A stretch of 64,000 nucleotides of DNA from Owenia fusiformis (taxonomy: Eukaryota > Annelida > Polychaeta > Sabellida > Oweniidae). Position numbers and translations under genes: made by a program. The DNA lies in assembly GCA_903813345.2 (NCBI GenBank), contig CAIIXF020000012.1, forward strand, positions 25,618,184-25,682,183, given 5' to 3'. Within the stretch, counting starts at the first letter, position 1. Each line of letters opens with the position of its first letter. The notes under the pieces are model-generated. The model saw nothing but the letters and a program-made list of their open reading frames with translations. It was not told the origin of the DNA and made no database searches. Shown in pieces: positions 35,101 to 45,160 of the stretch.

Positions 35101-38100
35101 GGGCAGAATGGGGGTTAAAACCATAATGAAATTTTAACTTAATTTTTAGCAAGTCAATTGTTGGAGAATTTGACATTGACCCAAATATATATTTGCTTTT
35201 GTTTGGTTCTCCCTACTTTTTTACATTTACAGTGAAACCTGTTATATTGAACACCTATGGACCCACAAAAAAGGGTTTACTGTAGGTAGATGTTCACTAC
35301 AGAGAGAATTTTATTACAGGAGTCAATGTAGAATATGACTTTAAGTGGTGTTCACTTAACCCAGGTGTTCTCTAGAGAGAAGTGTTCACTTAGACATGTT
35401 TTACTGACTATTTGCAACTTAATTCCAGACTTTCATAAAATGTGCTAGTTTTTGTGAAAAATTTGGATTTTCTACTTTTTATTCTACTCAAGAGGTGAAA
35501 GAGGACAGTGTGACCCTATCAGATGGTACAGTTGTGCCATGTGGTTTAGTAGTATGGAGTACTGGACTGTCATCAAGACCATTCACTAAGCAGCTAGACC
35601 TACCAAAGAATGGCAGAGGCCAGGTGAGTGATTAATAGATATTAGTAGATATGACTTGATCAGATGGTACAGTTGTGCCATGTGGTTTAGTAGTATGGAG
35701 TACTGGACTGTCACCAAGACCATTCACTGAGCAGCTAGACTTACCAAAGAATGGCCGAGGTCAGGTGAGCGATTAATAAACATTTGTAGTTGCTCCTGTC
35801 TCAACAGGGTGCGCAAATAATCAAACTTTGTTTTTTTTGCCAAAATATCTCAACATTTCATTCTATTGAAGGAAGCCTAGCTCCATTGATAAAATACACT
35901 ACACTACTACTCAGTAGAAACTGCTAAGTGGAACACCTCACAAGTGGAATTGGTTTTTAGAAGTCCTGTAGCCCATTGACTTTATGTTAATAAACCTCCG
36001 TGTAAATGGAACACCTTGCAAGTGGAACACTATTTGTGGTTCTAAAGGTGTTCAACTTACACAGGTTCTACTGTACTTTGGTATACTCCAAGCATCATAT
36101 ACCTGTCTTAACATGTACACAACAGTAATGCTATACAAATGAGCTACATGATCTGTTTATTTTGAAGATATTGACAGACTCGTATCTCCATGTGTTGGGT
36201 GATAAGAGCAAGAGTATATATGCAATTGGGGATTGTGCTGATGTGGAGGACTTTACACTACCATGTACTGCCCAGGTAAATATTAACATGTACAGCCCAG
36301 GTAAATATTAACATGTACTGCCCAGGTAAATATTAACATGTACTGCCAAGGTAAATATTAACATGTACTGCCCAAGTTTGTGTTAAAATGTGCAACCCAG
36401 GCAGGTATTAACATGTACAGCTCAGGTTAATATTAACATGTACAACCTAGGTAGTTATTAACATGTACAACTTAGGCTAGTATTGACATGACAGTACATG
36501 TTAACGTTAACATGTGCAACCCAAGTAAGTATTAACATGTACATCCCAGGCTAGTATTAACATGTATAGCCCATATTGATATTAAAATGTACAATCCAGA
36601 TAGTTATCAACATGTACATCCCAGGCTAGTATTAACATGTACATCCCAGGCTAGTATTAACATGTACATCCCAGGCTAGTATTAACATGTACATCCCAGG
36701 CTAGTATTGAGATATAAAAGACGGTACCGGTGTTATATCACTTCATGGCAATAATATTCCTATTTCCCAGGGATGAATTTACTATATTAATGCCTGGTTT
36801 AGTTTTGAAAAGAATGTTCTTATTTTTACACTAGGTTGCTGAGAGACAGGGCAGATACCTCGCTAAATGCTTATGCATGGATGCAAAGGAGATTGAACCA
36901 TTTAAGTTCAAGAGTATGGGCATGTTAGCTTATATAGGACGCTACGAGGCAATCACAGAAATGTCAGAGATCAAATTACAAGGTAACAGCAGTTAAAGCC
37001 TCAGTCACATTTGCTATAGAGTGGATGTATGCTGGCCCTAGCTTCACAAAATCGATATAGAAAATCTACATCGAACTGCTAATCCCTATATTTTATGCTG
37101 CATATTACTCTCGGTTTTGGGAAGCCAATGATGACATAAATTTTGGAAAATGAGCACAATTGTCAAGTACTTTTATTCTAAAAATGTCCAGAATTTTACA
37201 AGACTTAGCGATCTCCCTACTATTGAAGCAAGTAGAGGCTGCACCCACTAAGGGTTTTGAAAATAGACTTGCACCCATTTAAAAACCCAATTGCATCCAG
37301 TTGAAAATTGAGTCGTGAAAATACATATGGTTAAATAAATAAATAACCAGAACAACGGCAACGCCAAAGCGTAGCGAATCCCATCGAACAGAAATGACTG
37401 GCATTTTTACAAACGAATAGCAAATATCATAAAACAACACACCAGAAAGGCCACCATTTTCAAAATGGTTGCTCACTGCCAAGTTGTCATCAGAAGAAAT
37501 AATATGCTTTTAAGTAGCCACCTATAAAATTTTTGAAAAATCGCACACATACTTGTAAAATAACACACATAAAAATGGTGGCCATTTTTCAAAATGGCCG
37601 ACTACTCCCCAAAGTTTTACTAGACAATGTGCCATACTTAAAGTATTCACATATCAAATATGAACAAAATCGTTCCACTACTTTTCGAGTTAAAGTAAAA
37701 AATGTAAAAATGACAGCCATTTTTAAAATAGCCTTCTATACTATCCGTAGTGTCATAAGACAGTATGCAAGGCTCATGAGTATTCACATATCAAATATGA
37801 AAAAATCACTTCACTACTTTTCAAGTTATAGTAGAAAACGTAAAAATGGTGGCCATTTTTCAAAATGGCCACCTTCTACCCAAAGTGTCATTAGACAGTG
37901 TGCCATGCTTATAGTATTCACATATAAAATATGAAACATACCAAATATGAACAAAATCGCTCCACTACTTTTTAAGTTATAGTAAAAAACATTAAAATCG
38001 GGCCATTTTTCAAAATGGCCACCTTCTACCAAAAGCGTCATTAGACAGTGTGCAATGCTTTTTGTATTCACATACCAAATATAAACAAAATCGCTCCACT

Positions 38101-39530
38101 ACTTTTCGAGTTATAGTAAATGACGTTAAAATGGCGGCCATTTTTCAAAATGGCCAACTTCTACTTAAAGTGTCATTAGACAGTGTGCCATGCTTATAGT
38201 ATTCACATATAAAATATGAAACATACCAAATATGAACAAAATCGCTCCACTACTTTTTAAGTTATAGTAAAAAACATTAAAATCGGGCCATTTTTCAAAA
38301 TGGCCACCTTCTACCAAAAGCGTCATTAGACAGTGTGCAATGCTTTTTGTATTCACATACCAAATATAAACAAAATCGCTCCACTACTTTTCGAGTTATA
38401 GTAAATGACGTTAAAATGGCGGCCATTTTTCAAAATGGCCAACTTCTACTTAAAGTGTCATTAGACAGTGTGCCATGCTTATAGTATTCACATACCAAAT
38501 ATGAACAAAATCGCTCCACTTCTTTTCGAGTTATAGTAAAATATGTTAAAATGGCGGCCATTTTTCAAAATTTTTTTCAAAATGGCCGCCTTCTACCAAA
38601 AGTGTCATAGGACAGTGTGCCATGCTTATATCATTCACATACCAAATATGAACAAAATCGCTCCACTACTTTTCGAGTTAAAGTAAAATCATTAAAATGG
38701 CGGCCATTTTTCAAAATGGCTGCCTTCTACCAAAAGTGTCTTGAGACAGTGTGCAATGCTAATAGTATTCACATACCAAATATGAACAAAATCGCTCCAC
38801 TATTTTTTGAGTAACAGCAAAAATCGTAAAATGACGAGTAAAGGCCGCCATTTTTCAAGATGGCTGCCATGTGCTTCTTTAATATCTACATTTGTAGCAT
38901 TATTAATGTCCTTTATAATTTTTTTACATTTAAAACATATAGCTATTACAGTTTTACATATTGCACCTAAATTACTGTAAAATCGGCACTAAAATGGCCG
39001 CCATTTTGAAATGAGAGGCCATTTTGAAAATCGGCTTTCGAGCAGAATTTCTACTCCCATAGGGTATATGTGTACAAAATATGAACAAAATCGGGCCAAC
39101 GGTATTTGAGTTATTGCCCGGACGGACGGACGGACGGACGGACGTACGGACGGACGTACGGACGGACGTACGGACGGACGTACGTACGGACGGACGGACG
39201 GAGGCGTTCCCTATATCCCTCCGAACTTCGTTCGATGGGATAAAAATACTACTACTACTAAACATGGTTAACAACTTTGGAATTGAAAATTTGCACCCAC
39301 CTTAGAAAAAATGCCGATGGTAAAAACCTGTTTATTTTGATTCAACACTTGTTGTATCTGTCATGTTGAAAAAGAAAAATATGAGTGTATATATTGTTTC
39401 AGGAGTCCCTTCTTGGTTTCTATGGCGATCAGCGTATTTGACACGACTAGGAAGCTGGAGGCTAAGAATGCAAGTGCCTATTGATTGGTTAAAAACATTA
39501 ATATATGGACGTGATATCTCCAGATTTTAG
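31887..39530 (+). CDS. NDX: Mitochondrial alternative (type II) NADH dehydrogenase
   Basis: Nine coding exons (31887-32133, 32460-32595, 33205-33430, 34442-34612, 34802-34961, 35493-35623, 36168-36275, 36835-36982, 39403-39530) join with matching phases into 484 aa. NDH-2 enzymes oxidise NADH with FAD and pass electrons to ubiquinone without pumping protons, on an inner-membrane face. Visible motifs: FAD-binding LVILGTGWAS (79-88), PLL-TTVGTLE segment, NADH-binding [15 protein letters not shown] (239-253), second FAD motif YAIGDCAD (375-382), quinone-site [12 protein letters not shown] (392-403), and the terminal amphipathic anchor ending YGRDISRF. The first 75 residues are Arg/Ser/His-rich with few acids, consistent with mitochondrial import. 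There is no EF-hand insertion. Length is usual for the family. Vertebrates lack this enzyme. Confidence 0.96.
32268..32340. mobile_element. 73-bp ACAGGGT-ended mini-element
   Basis: AATACAGGGT at the left and ACCCTGTATT at the right are perfect inverted ends, 73 bp in all, in NDX intron 1. A 61-bp relative is at 46792-46852. The end resembles Tc1/mariner-type MITEs with TA targets. Confidence 0.65.
32460..32595 (+). CDS. NDX: NDX coding exon 2
   Basis: 136 bp, phase 1 in and 2 out. Encodes TGWASYSVL, then [12 protein letters not shown] and TTVGTLEF, the classic NDH-2 N-terminal signature. The acceptor is CTTTTCCAG, the donor is CAG then GTATGC. Confidence 0.95.
33205..33430 (+). CDS. NDX: NDX coding exon 3
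   Basis: 226 bp. Encodes SIIEPVRN, the [10 protein letters not shown] strand and the [16 protein letters not shown] segment, which matches the NDH-2 family closely. The acceptor is CATTCCAG, the donor is AAG then GTCAGT. Confidence 0.95.
33767..34277. mobile_element. CAGGCCTGTCAACT-ended MITE
   Basis: Left end CAGGCCTGTCAACT and right end AGTTGACAGGCCTG are perfect inverted repeats. The 510-bp body includes GTCACGCAAATACGC words and a run of 25 C at 34041-34065. A 3'-end relative is at about 56425-56620, ending AAGTTGACAGGCTTG. It sits in NDX intron 3 and is not coding. Confidence 0.85.
34442..34612 (+). CDS. NDX: NDX coding exon 4 (NADH-binding loop)
   Basis: 171 bp, 57 codons, phase 0 both ends. 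Carries [12 protein letters not shown] and the dinucleotide loop GGGPTG (242-247) with E249 after it. The acceptor is TTTTGTAG, the donor is GAGCAG then GTTTGT. Confidence 0.95.
34802..34961 (+). CDS. NDX: NDX coding exon 5
   Basis: 160 bp, phase 0 in, 1 out. Encodes [10 protein letters not shown] and the [12 protein letters not shown] segment. The acceptor is GTTTGTAG, the donor is CACAG then GTGCAT. Confidence 0.93.
35493..35623 (+). CDS. NDX: NDX coding exon 6
   Basis: 131 bp, phase 1 in, 0 out. Encodes [23 protein letters not shown] and [11 protein letters not shown]. The acceptor is TACTCAAG, the donor is CCAG then GTGAGT. Confidence 0.93.
35659..35790 (+). repeat. Partial tandem copy of NDX exon 6
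   Basis: Repeats the last 106 bp of exon 6 and about 25 bp of its intron, starting ATCAGATGG, with about five substitutions in the coding part. Two change amino acids (S to P and K to E). It keeps the donor (CAG then GTGAGC). An AG just before ATGG could serve as acceptor, giving an exon 35663-35766 that joins exon 5 in frame. Used together with exon 6 it would break the frame. It is either an alternative exon or a decaying copy. Confidence 0.8.
36168..36275 (+). CDS. NDX: NDX coding exon 7 (second FAD motif)
   Basis: 108 bp, 36 codons, phase 0. Encodes ILTDSYLHV and YAIGDCAD, ending LPCTAQ. The donor is CCCAG then GTAAAT, and the same donor context is repeated downstream in the intron. Confidence 0.95.
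36262..36715. repeat. About 25-bp minisatellite that starts in the exon 7 donor
   Basis: About 18 units based on ACATGTACTGCCCAG followed by GTAAATATTA. The first unit includes the last 14 coding bases of exon 7 and its splice donor. The first three intron units keep CAG-GTAAAT or AAG-GTAAAT; later ones drift to CAGGCTAGTATT. Confidence 0.9.
36835..36982 (+). CDS. NDX: NDX coding exon 8 (quinone-site helix)
   Basis: 148 bp, phase 0 in, 1 out. Encodes [13 protein letters not shown] and [16 protein letters not shown], the conserved GMLAYIG-type stretch. The acceptor is ACACTAG, the donor is CAAG then GTAACA. Confidence 0.95.
37540..38870. repeat. About 140-bp array of ATGGCGGCCATTTTTC units
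   Basis: Nine to ten units, each with a self-complementary GGCCATTTTTCAAAATGGCC block, then GTGTCATTAGACAGTGTGCC, CATACCAAATATGAAC and AAATCGCTCCACTACTTTT words. A two-unit block is repeated almost exactly at an offset of 285 bp (37826-38071 and 38111-38356). Confidence 0.93.
39119..39205. repeat. GGAC/GTAC microsatellite
   Basis: Runs of CGGACGGACGGACGTACGGA type, mostly 4-bp GGAC units with regular GTAC variants. Confidence 0.95.
39403..39530 (+). CDS. NDX: NDX coding exon 9 (C-terminal membrane anchor)
   Basis: 128 bp. Completes G443 and gives [17 protein letters not shown], then [15 protein letters not shown] and TAG. This C-terminus is diagnostic of eukaryotic NDH-2. The acceptor is TTGTTTCAG. 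Confidence 0.96.
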
Positions 39531-39882
39531 TTTCCAAGCGTGCAATTGGACTTGATTTTTCTGTTAAGCTGTTGCATGAGATCCGATTCATGTAAAAGGT
39601 GCAAGAAAATTAATGCCTTTGGTCATGAAGTTAGCATTAGTTTCAAAGTCTTTCAAATGTATTCTATATCGTAATACATTGATATCCAGGACGGAACATT
39701 TGATTGCACTTTCATAAGAATATTAAAAAGAAAAAATGGAAATGTATGTAAAAAATGTGTCACTATTTATTTTTTACTAGAATTACAACCTGCTCTGGTT
39801 TGTCTCAACAATTTCTTCAATTAGTGACGACAATCTATCAATGCAATATTCGTGTAATTTATGTAAATCTTAATTTCTATGA

Positions 39883-39888
39883 AATAAA
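39883..39888 (+). terminator. Candidate poly(A) signal of NDX
   Basis: AATAAA 353 bp after the stop codon, in an AT-rich stretch. Confidence 0.5.
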
Positions 39889-40315
39889 TCTATTCTTTAT
39901 ATATGATTAAAAACAAAGATGTTTGCCAGTTTTGTTGTTAATGAATAGTACTAATATCAAATTTGCCCTATCCAGAGGTTTGAGGTAAGATTACAATATA
40001 AAGGCTAACTTAATCAATCCAGGGGCGGTGAATTTGTACGATCCGCAATCTGATCCGGATAGTTTTCATCATGCTAATGATGCATTGTGGGATTGATCCA
40101 AGAATTAACCAATTGTACAATCCTGGGATTAATCTCAGAAAAAATCTCAATCTACCTCTTAGGTGGATTACTTTTTGGATATTTTATCCAAAAATCCAAT
40201 GCAAATTGGATAAATCTTGGGGGTTCCCCCTCATAATCCTCAGATGGTACGAATTCACCAAATATTTATCGGATTAGTAATCCAAAATTGTTTCAGACCT
40301 CGAACAAAAATCGCC

Positions 40316-40692
40316 AAATGTCATCCACTAAAAAGTTACAGACTATAACAATGTCACCATTTCTGGTGGTGACATAAAAATTGTACTCATCTTCTAGAAA
40401 CATTTCGCTCCAATCCATTTTAAAGATCCTTTGGCAGAGCATTGTGCAGTCAATGGTCACTACTCTTGTTATTGCCCTCTTTTGGATTCATTAGAAAAGA
40501 CTATTACAACAATAAGTATTAACAATCAGATTACAAGGCATTAACATGACAAAGTATTAAGTAATACTAGAAGAATTTCTTAGACATGTAACGCCAAACA
40601 CTGTTCACAAAAAGTTGGAGACTTAACAATATGTCACCACTTTGGAGCCTTAACAAAATGCAGATATGTCACCACTTCTGGTAGTGACATAA
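40316..40692. repeat. Fragments of the GTGGTGACATA repeat family
   Basis: Two adjacent partial copies (about 40316-40375 and 40580-40692) with AAAAAGTT-GAGACT, AACAATATGTCACCA and GTAGTGACATAA words, related to 26177-26292. Confidence 0.6.
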
Positions 40693-40976
40693 CAAAATAA
40701 ACAAAAGGTTGATCTAGGTTCACATGTTATATATATATATTTATTTATTATTTTTTAACTTCAATATAAGACATATGTCAGCAAGGCATTTGCATCATGG
40801 GCAGTGTGCGTATATGAGAATACTACAGTTTTACATAATACACAAAAAAGGGAATGAGCTGAAGAAAAAAACGGCCGAAAAATTGATGTACATGCTTTTA
40901 AAGCAAGCTGCTGCTAAGCAACACTGTTCAGTTGTACAAGAGATTTCTAGTAATTTATTGTTGATTATTGGATCAG

Positions 40977-41105
40977 GCCTGTAGCCAGAAGGAATCAGTT
41001 TTTTCAAAATCATGCAGTTTTTCACCATTCTGAGCAAAATTTTCAAACGACCCCCTGGATTTTTTGGAAAGTGAACCCCCTCAGCAAAAGCAGGTTGCGG
41101 GCCTG
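40977..41105. repeat. Dispersed repeat with a CATGCAGTTTTTC core
   Basis: Contains ATCATGCAGTTTTTCACC and CGACCCCCTGGATTTTTTG. It is related, in part inverted, to 23424-23590 and to the sequence on both sides of the LTR element (2000-2024 and 8039-8130). Confidence 0.75.
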
Positions 41106-43180
41106 TGTATTGTATTTTTCAAGAGTCAAAATGGATGGGTGCTCTTGTTCCAAATATTTTTGAAATAATATATCACAATACGTTCTGTGTACTGTATCAA
41201 CATCGCACCAGCCCCTTTAGCGCAGAATTTCATTCTGTGTTTTTCATTAACTAATACAATGAACAGCTTACAATAACTCTTGTTTATGTATTCAACACTT
41301 TTCTACTAAGTCTGTATATTTTCAATTTATGTTTTCCAATAACTGACTTTCTAATAACCAACAATTTAGAATAGACAAAGCCTAAACATCAAAATACACG
41401 ATGAGGGATTTCTGGAATATTGACAACTGAACGGTCAATTTACAACTTACATTTCTGAAACTGAAATTTATTTTGTAAAATTTAAAATAAATTTATATAA
41501 AGCAATGTTCCTGCCAAGAGAAGCTTACATACTAGCTTATCAACGTAGTGGTTTCAAAATGTACTCAATACCCACACTGACTGACACATAATGTCAAATC
41601 AAACGTACATGTTAGAATCAAACAGCCTTGTACAGGAAAACCCTTGAGGTGGTTGATATGGTCCCAGACTTTATTTAAGTCTTAGAATTCAAGGTAGAAA
41701 TCTTCCTAAATCAAAAACTAGTTTGCCCCCTCGAATTATTTACTTACTTGAGTAATAGGCCAAGCAAATAGGCTCATAAAAGGCCCAAACATCCCCAAAA
41801 TTGCAACAGTTTTTAAATTAGTCTTATATTATGTATTGATATCAGTTGAAAAACATATCAAAAATGTAGAAAAATGTATGCAGTGGACAAATATGAAATT
41901 TCACTTCCTAGGTACCCCCTATAACCCTACCCAAAAATTGAGTATTGGTAGGAAACAATTTTTCCTTCTCAAATGGAATACTTTAGTCGAGTATTCAAGC
42001 TTTATTATGATAGACCACATATTCACAAATAATTAAAATATTATTTTAATCATTTTTGAGACCAGTAATTGGTCATTTGACCCCAAAGTATATCAAAATA
42101 GGCCACAAAACAGGCATGTTATCACATATCTATTTAGATATTTTAGGATCAGTTTGTCAGAAAAGCATGAAAAAATCATGGTGTTTCATATTTATATGAA
42201 CTTCATATTTGGTGAGTGTCAGAATTCTAACGTGTATACTTAGGAAGAAAAAAATTATTTCATTTTCATAGTTTTGCCCCGCCTTCTATAGGGGAGACTA
42301 TAGTTTTGATGACTAACTCCCACAATGCATCACATTTGTATTAGAGTTGACATCTAAATCATTTATATAGGATTGTCATCATCTAAAATACAAGTTTTCG
42401 GCGGTTTATACCTTATTATTATGAAATGTTAAGGTGACCTCACTTGTATTTGATGAATAATTACATATCACCACTCTGATATTAGGGTATTTGATAACTG
42501 CTCTATACTAGGCTTACTAGTATCTAAATAATGTAAGTTGTAGTTTCTGTGGAATTTAATATTGTTTAAATTATTATTTACAATCTGCAATTACAAAATT
42601 TAAATTCATCAGATAAATAAATCATTACATAAGAGTACATTACTTTGGAACTATCAATTGGATGTATAATGCTGTAGAAACAAATTTATGGTTATTAAAC
42701 GGAATTTAAACTGATAGAGCACATTTAAATCTCAGATATCTGGGGAGTCTTTCATTAATATAATTTCAGTGCGTAGGAATGATGGTAAATCTGTCTGTCA
42801 GGTTGGAAAACATTGAGTGTTCATGTGCTACATTCAGAATCGGATGCAGATATTGTGATTGTGAAAACTGCAATGCAAAGTGTCCAAACCTCAAAAACAG
42901 TACTCATACAGATCTCCTTGTGCTTCTCATTTATCATGCATAAAACACAAACTTCAACATTTTCTTCAAACCTGAACCAAAAGCAGCAACCCAAGAATCA
43001 AAATGTTGGAATATAAATGAAATGAGATTGTCTTCGGGAAAAGTGGTCTGTGACAATATTTTGTTTATCTTTTCTGGGGTGTGACAACGCATTCAGGTTA
43101 TATATGGCATAGACAAGAAGCTGTCATTAGAAAAGAGTGAGTTCTTGAGAAAACAAGCGGTTGTTTTTAAATTATCAAAG

Positions 43181-43677
43181 CACTGGTGATCCGATCAATT
43201 ACGCTTGTTACCGAAACGGGTCGTTTCGGTAACAAACTGTCTAAACGTCAAAGGCACGATATTTCTTTTTTCCCTTTTTTCACGCGTTGTAGGCAGAATC
43301 CCCACGATGTTTTTTCTCACAATCGTGTATCAGTATCATATGTTTTAGAAAATGTACATGTTTGCGCAAAAATAGCTCAGAAGACAACAGAATTGTTGAT
43401 TTAATTCCTTACTTAAGTTACATAAACGGTGGCAGTTCAAAGTGAGATCTTAACTGTTTATCAAATTACCGTTTATGTAACTTAAGTGAAGAAGTAAATC
43501 TACGATTCTGTTGTCTTCTGAACTATTTGTTCGCAAATATGTACATTTTTTAAACATTTAATACTGATACATGTTTGTGATAATTCTACCTACAACGCGT
43601 GAAATAAGGAAAAAAGAAAAATAATATCTTCCATGTTCCGACATTTTGTTACAACGTAATCAAGTGGAAAACCAGTG
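43181..43677. mobile_element. 497-bp CACTGGT-ended foldback element
   Basis: Ends CACTGGT and ACCAGTG. Arms of about 240 bp pair imperfectly along their length (GAAGACAACAGAAT and ACCGTTTATGTAACTTAAG words) around a short loop at about 43435-43465. The left end also holds a small palindrome, CCGAAACGGGTCGTTTCGG. No coding capacity. Confidence 0.85.
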
Positions 43678-43764
43678 AAATGCAAGTAATGTAACTCTAT
43701 CATTGCAGAGGAACATGCTCTTTTGTCAATTTATGGTGGAAAAATGGTGAAACCCTAAATGAAC

Positions 43765-44046
43765 TTAGGCTTCAAAAATTCTATTAAAAGAGAGCAGCAA
43801 GATCTGAATTATTACAGCCCCGTGTTCTTCCTCCAACTTCTGATGCTGCAGAAAACAACAATTATAGAGTGTACCATCAGATCCAGGAGTGGGAGGGAAA
43901 TAAACTGCTGGAAAATAAGCAACGAAACGTTTGTTCCCATTGCCTAAATGCAGCTCCCCTCTCTCATAGATCATCCATTGTGTGTGTAAGGCATATTGTA
44001 CTTCTATGAAGTAGGTATGCAAAGGCATTTGTGCAAATACCTCCAT
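43765..44046 (-). CDS. Unassigned 93-codon open frame
   Basis: ATG 44046 to stop 43765 on the minus strand. Composition is not low-complexity (YERGELHLGNG, FPAVYFPPTPGSDG). I do not recognise a family and see no clear flanking exon or promoter. It could be a stray exon, a gene relic or chance; it lies just outside the CACTGGT foldback. Confidence 0.2.
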   Translation of the reverse strand: MEVFAQMPLHTYFIEVQYALHTQWMIYERGELHLGNGNKRFVAYFPAVYFPPTPGSDGTLYNCCFLQHQKLEEEHGAVIIQILLLSFNRIFEA

Positions 44047-44600
44047 AACTGATCATGAAAATAATGATGACTAAATAATGAACACTGGCGGATTTGTGTG
44101 GGGGAGGGGGCTGGCGGCCCGGGCCCCCTTAGGCGGGCGCAGAATAAAATTTGGGACCAAAAAAAGGCTTTAAGGCCCTAAAAAGTGGGCCTTTTGGTCA
44201 TAAGAGGGCCTTCAGGCCAAATTTTGAAGAAAATGGGCCTCAATATTTCAAAATTTGGGCCCACTTTAGGGGTTTAGGGCCCAACATTTTTTTTCGCTTA
44301 TTTAATCAGCATTATTTTTTGCTCTCTATAAGTAAGACACATATATGAAGGTTAAGATTACAAAATTAAGGCAGCATTTTTGATAATGAACATAACATAA
44401 TCGAGCCATGCCCTGTATGAAGACCAGGGATTTACACTAGTTAACTCAGTAGTATTTATTAACGGAGAAACCTTTTCCTCATTTTTTATTAAATTTCATC
44501 TTGAAATCCAACATTCTTCAGTTGAAATTCTTCATTTCATTTCTCAATATCACTGTGTGGTTAAGAACACCTTAGTCAGAAGTAACACTTTTTCCTTAAT

Positions 44601-45160
44601 ACAGGGCGAGCCAAAAACGTAACCCAAACAAATCTTAATAACCCAGTCCAGTCATCCTGCATGGATTTAGTGTCACATTTGGCAGAATTGAGCCTTGGTC
44701 AATGTATTATCAATCTACCCAGTCTCAGTGGTCTATCTCTAGTGGTCACGATTTTTATGACCATTTTATACCATGCCATGAAATATGAGTGTCATGCCTG
44801 GAGGCCAACTTGAACGTATCGTGCGTAGTTGTTCAAATCAGGAGCATAAAAATCTTGTGTCATGGCTCTCATCTTCATTCTTATCTCTTGTTTTAATGTT
44901 TCAAGTGTTGTTAGTATAGAAAAAAGGTCCACAGATAATAAAAAATGGTGGTATTGATGTCCAGTCAGTTAGGGACATTTCGATATTTTGAGCACATTTT
45001 GTAAATGGCCATAAAATCGTGACTATTTAGGATAGATCAATGACACTTAGTAGAATGAAAGAACACTGAACAAGGTAATTGTGCCAAATATGATGTCACA
45101 CCCATGCTGAATGACTGGGTTATTAACAAACATTTGGTTGGGTTACCTTTTTTGGCTCAT
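44601..45160. mobile_element. GCCAAAAA-GTAACCC foldback element
   Basis: Left arm 44607-44775 and right arm 45000-45158 are imperfect inverted repeats sharing GAGCCAAAAA, GTAACCCAA and TTAATAACCCAGTC. The left flank reads ACAGGGC. A lone related arm is in Kv intron 2 (17225-17420). Confidence 0.8.

Larger units (their letters stand above)
37345..39243. repeat. Dispersed element ending GTTCGATGGGATAA
   Basis: Near the left end lies GCGTAGCGAATCCCATCGAACAG-like sequence, and the right end reads CCGAACTTCGTTCGATGGGATAA-like, so ATCCCATCGAAC and GTTCGATGGGAT form short inverted ends. Relatives are at 15580-16045 (truncated) and 26077-26122 (end only). The middle is expanded by tandem duplication. 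Confidence 0.75.
36983..39402 (+). other. NDX intron 8
   Basis: 2.4 kb, almost entirely one dispersed element (about 37345-39243) with an internal tandem array and a GGAC microsatellite. No exon inside. Confidence 0.8.

Noticed and set aside
39081-39305. 74-codon frame with RTDVRTD repeats
   Set aside because: Product of the GGAC/GTAC microsatellite.
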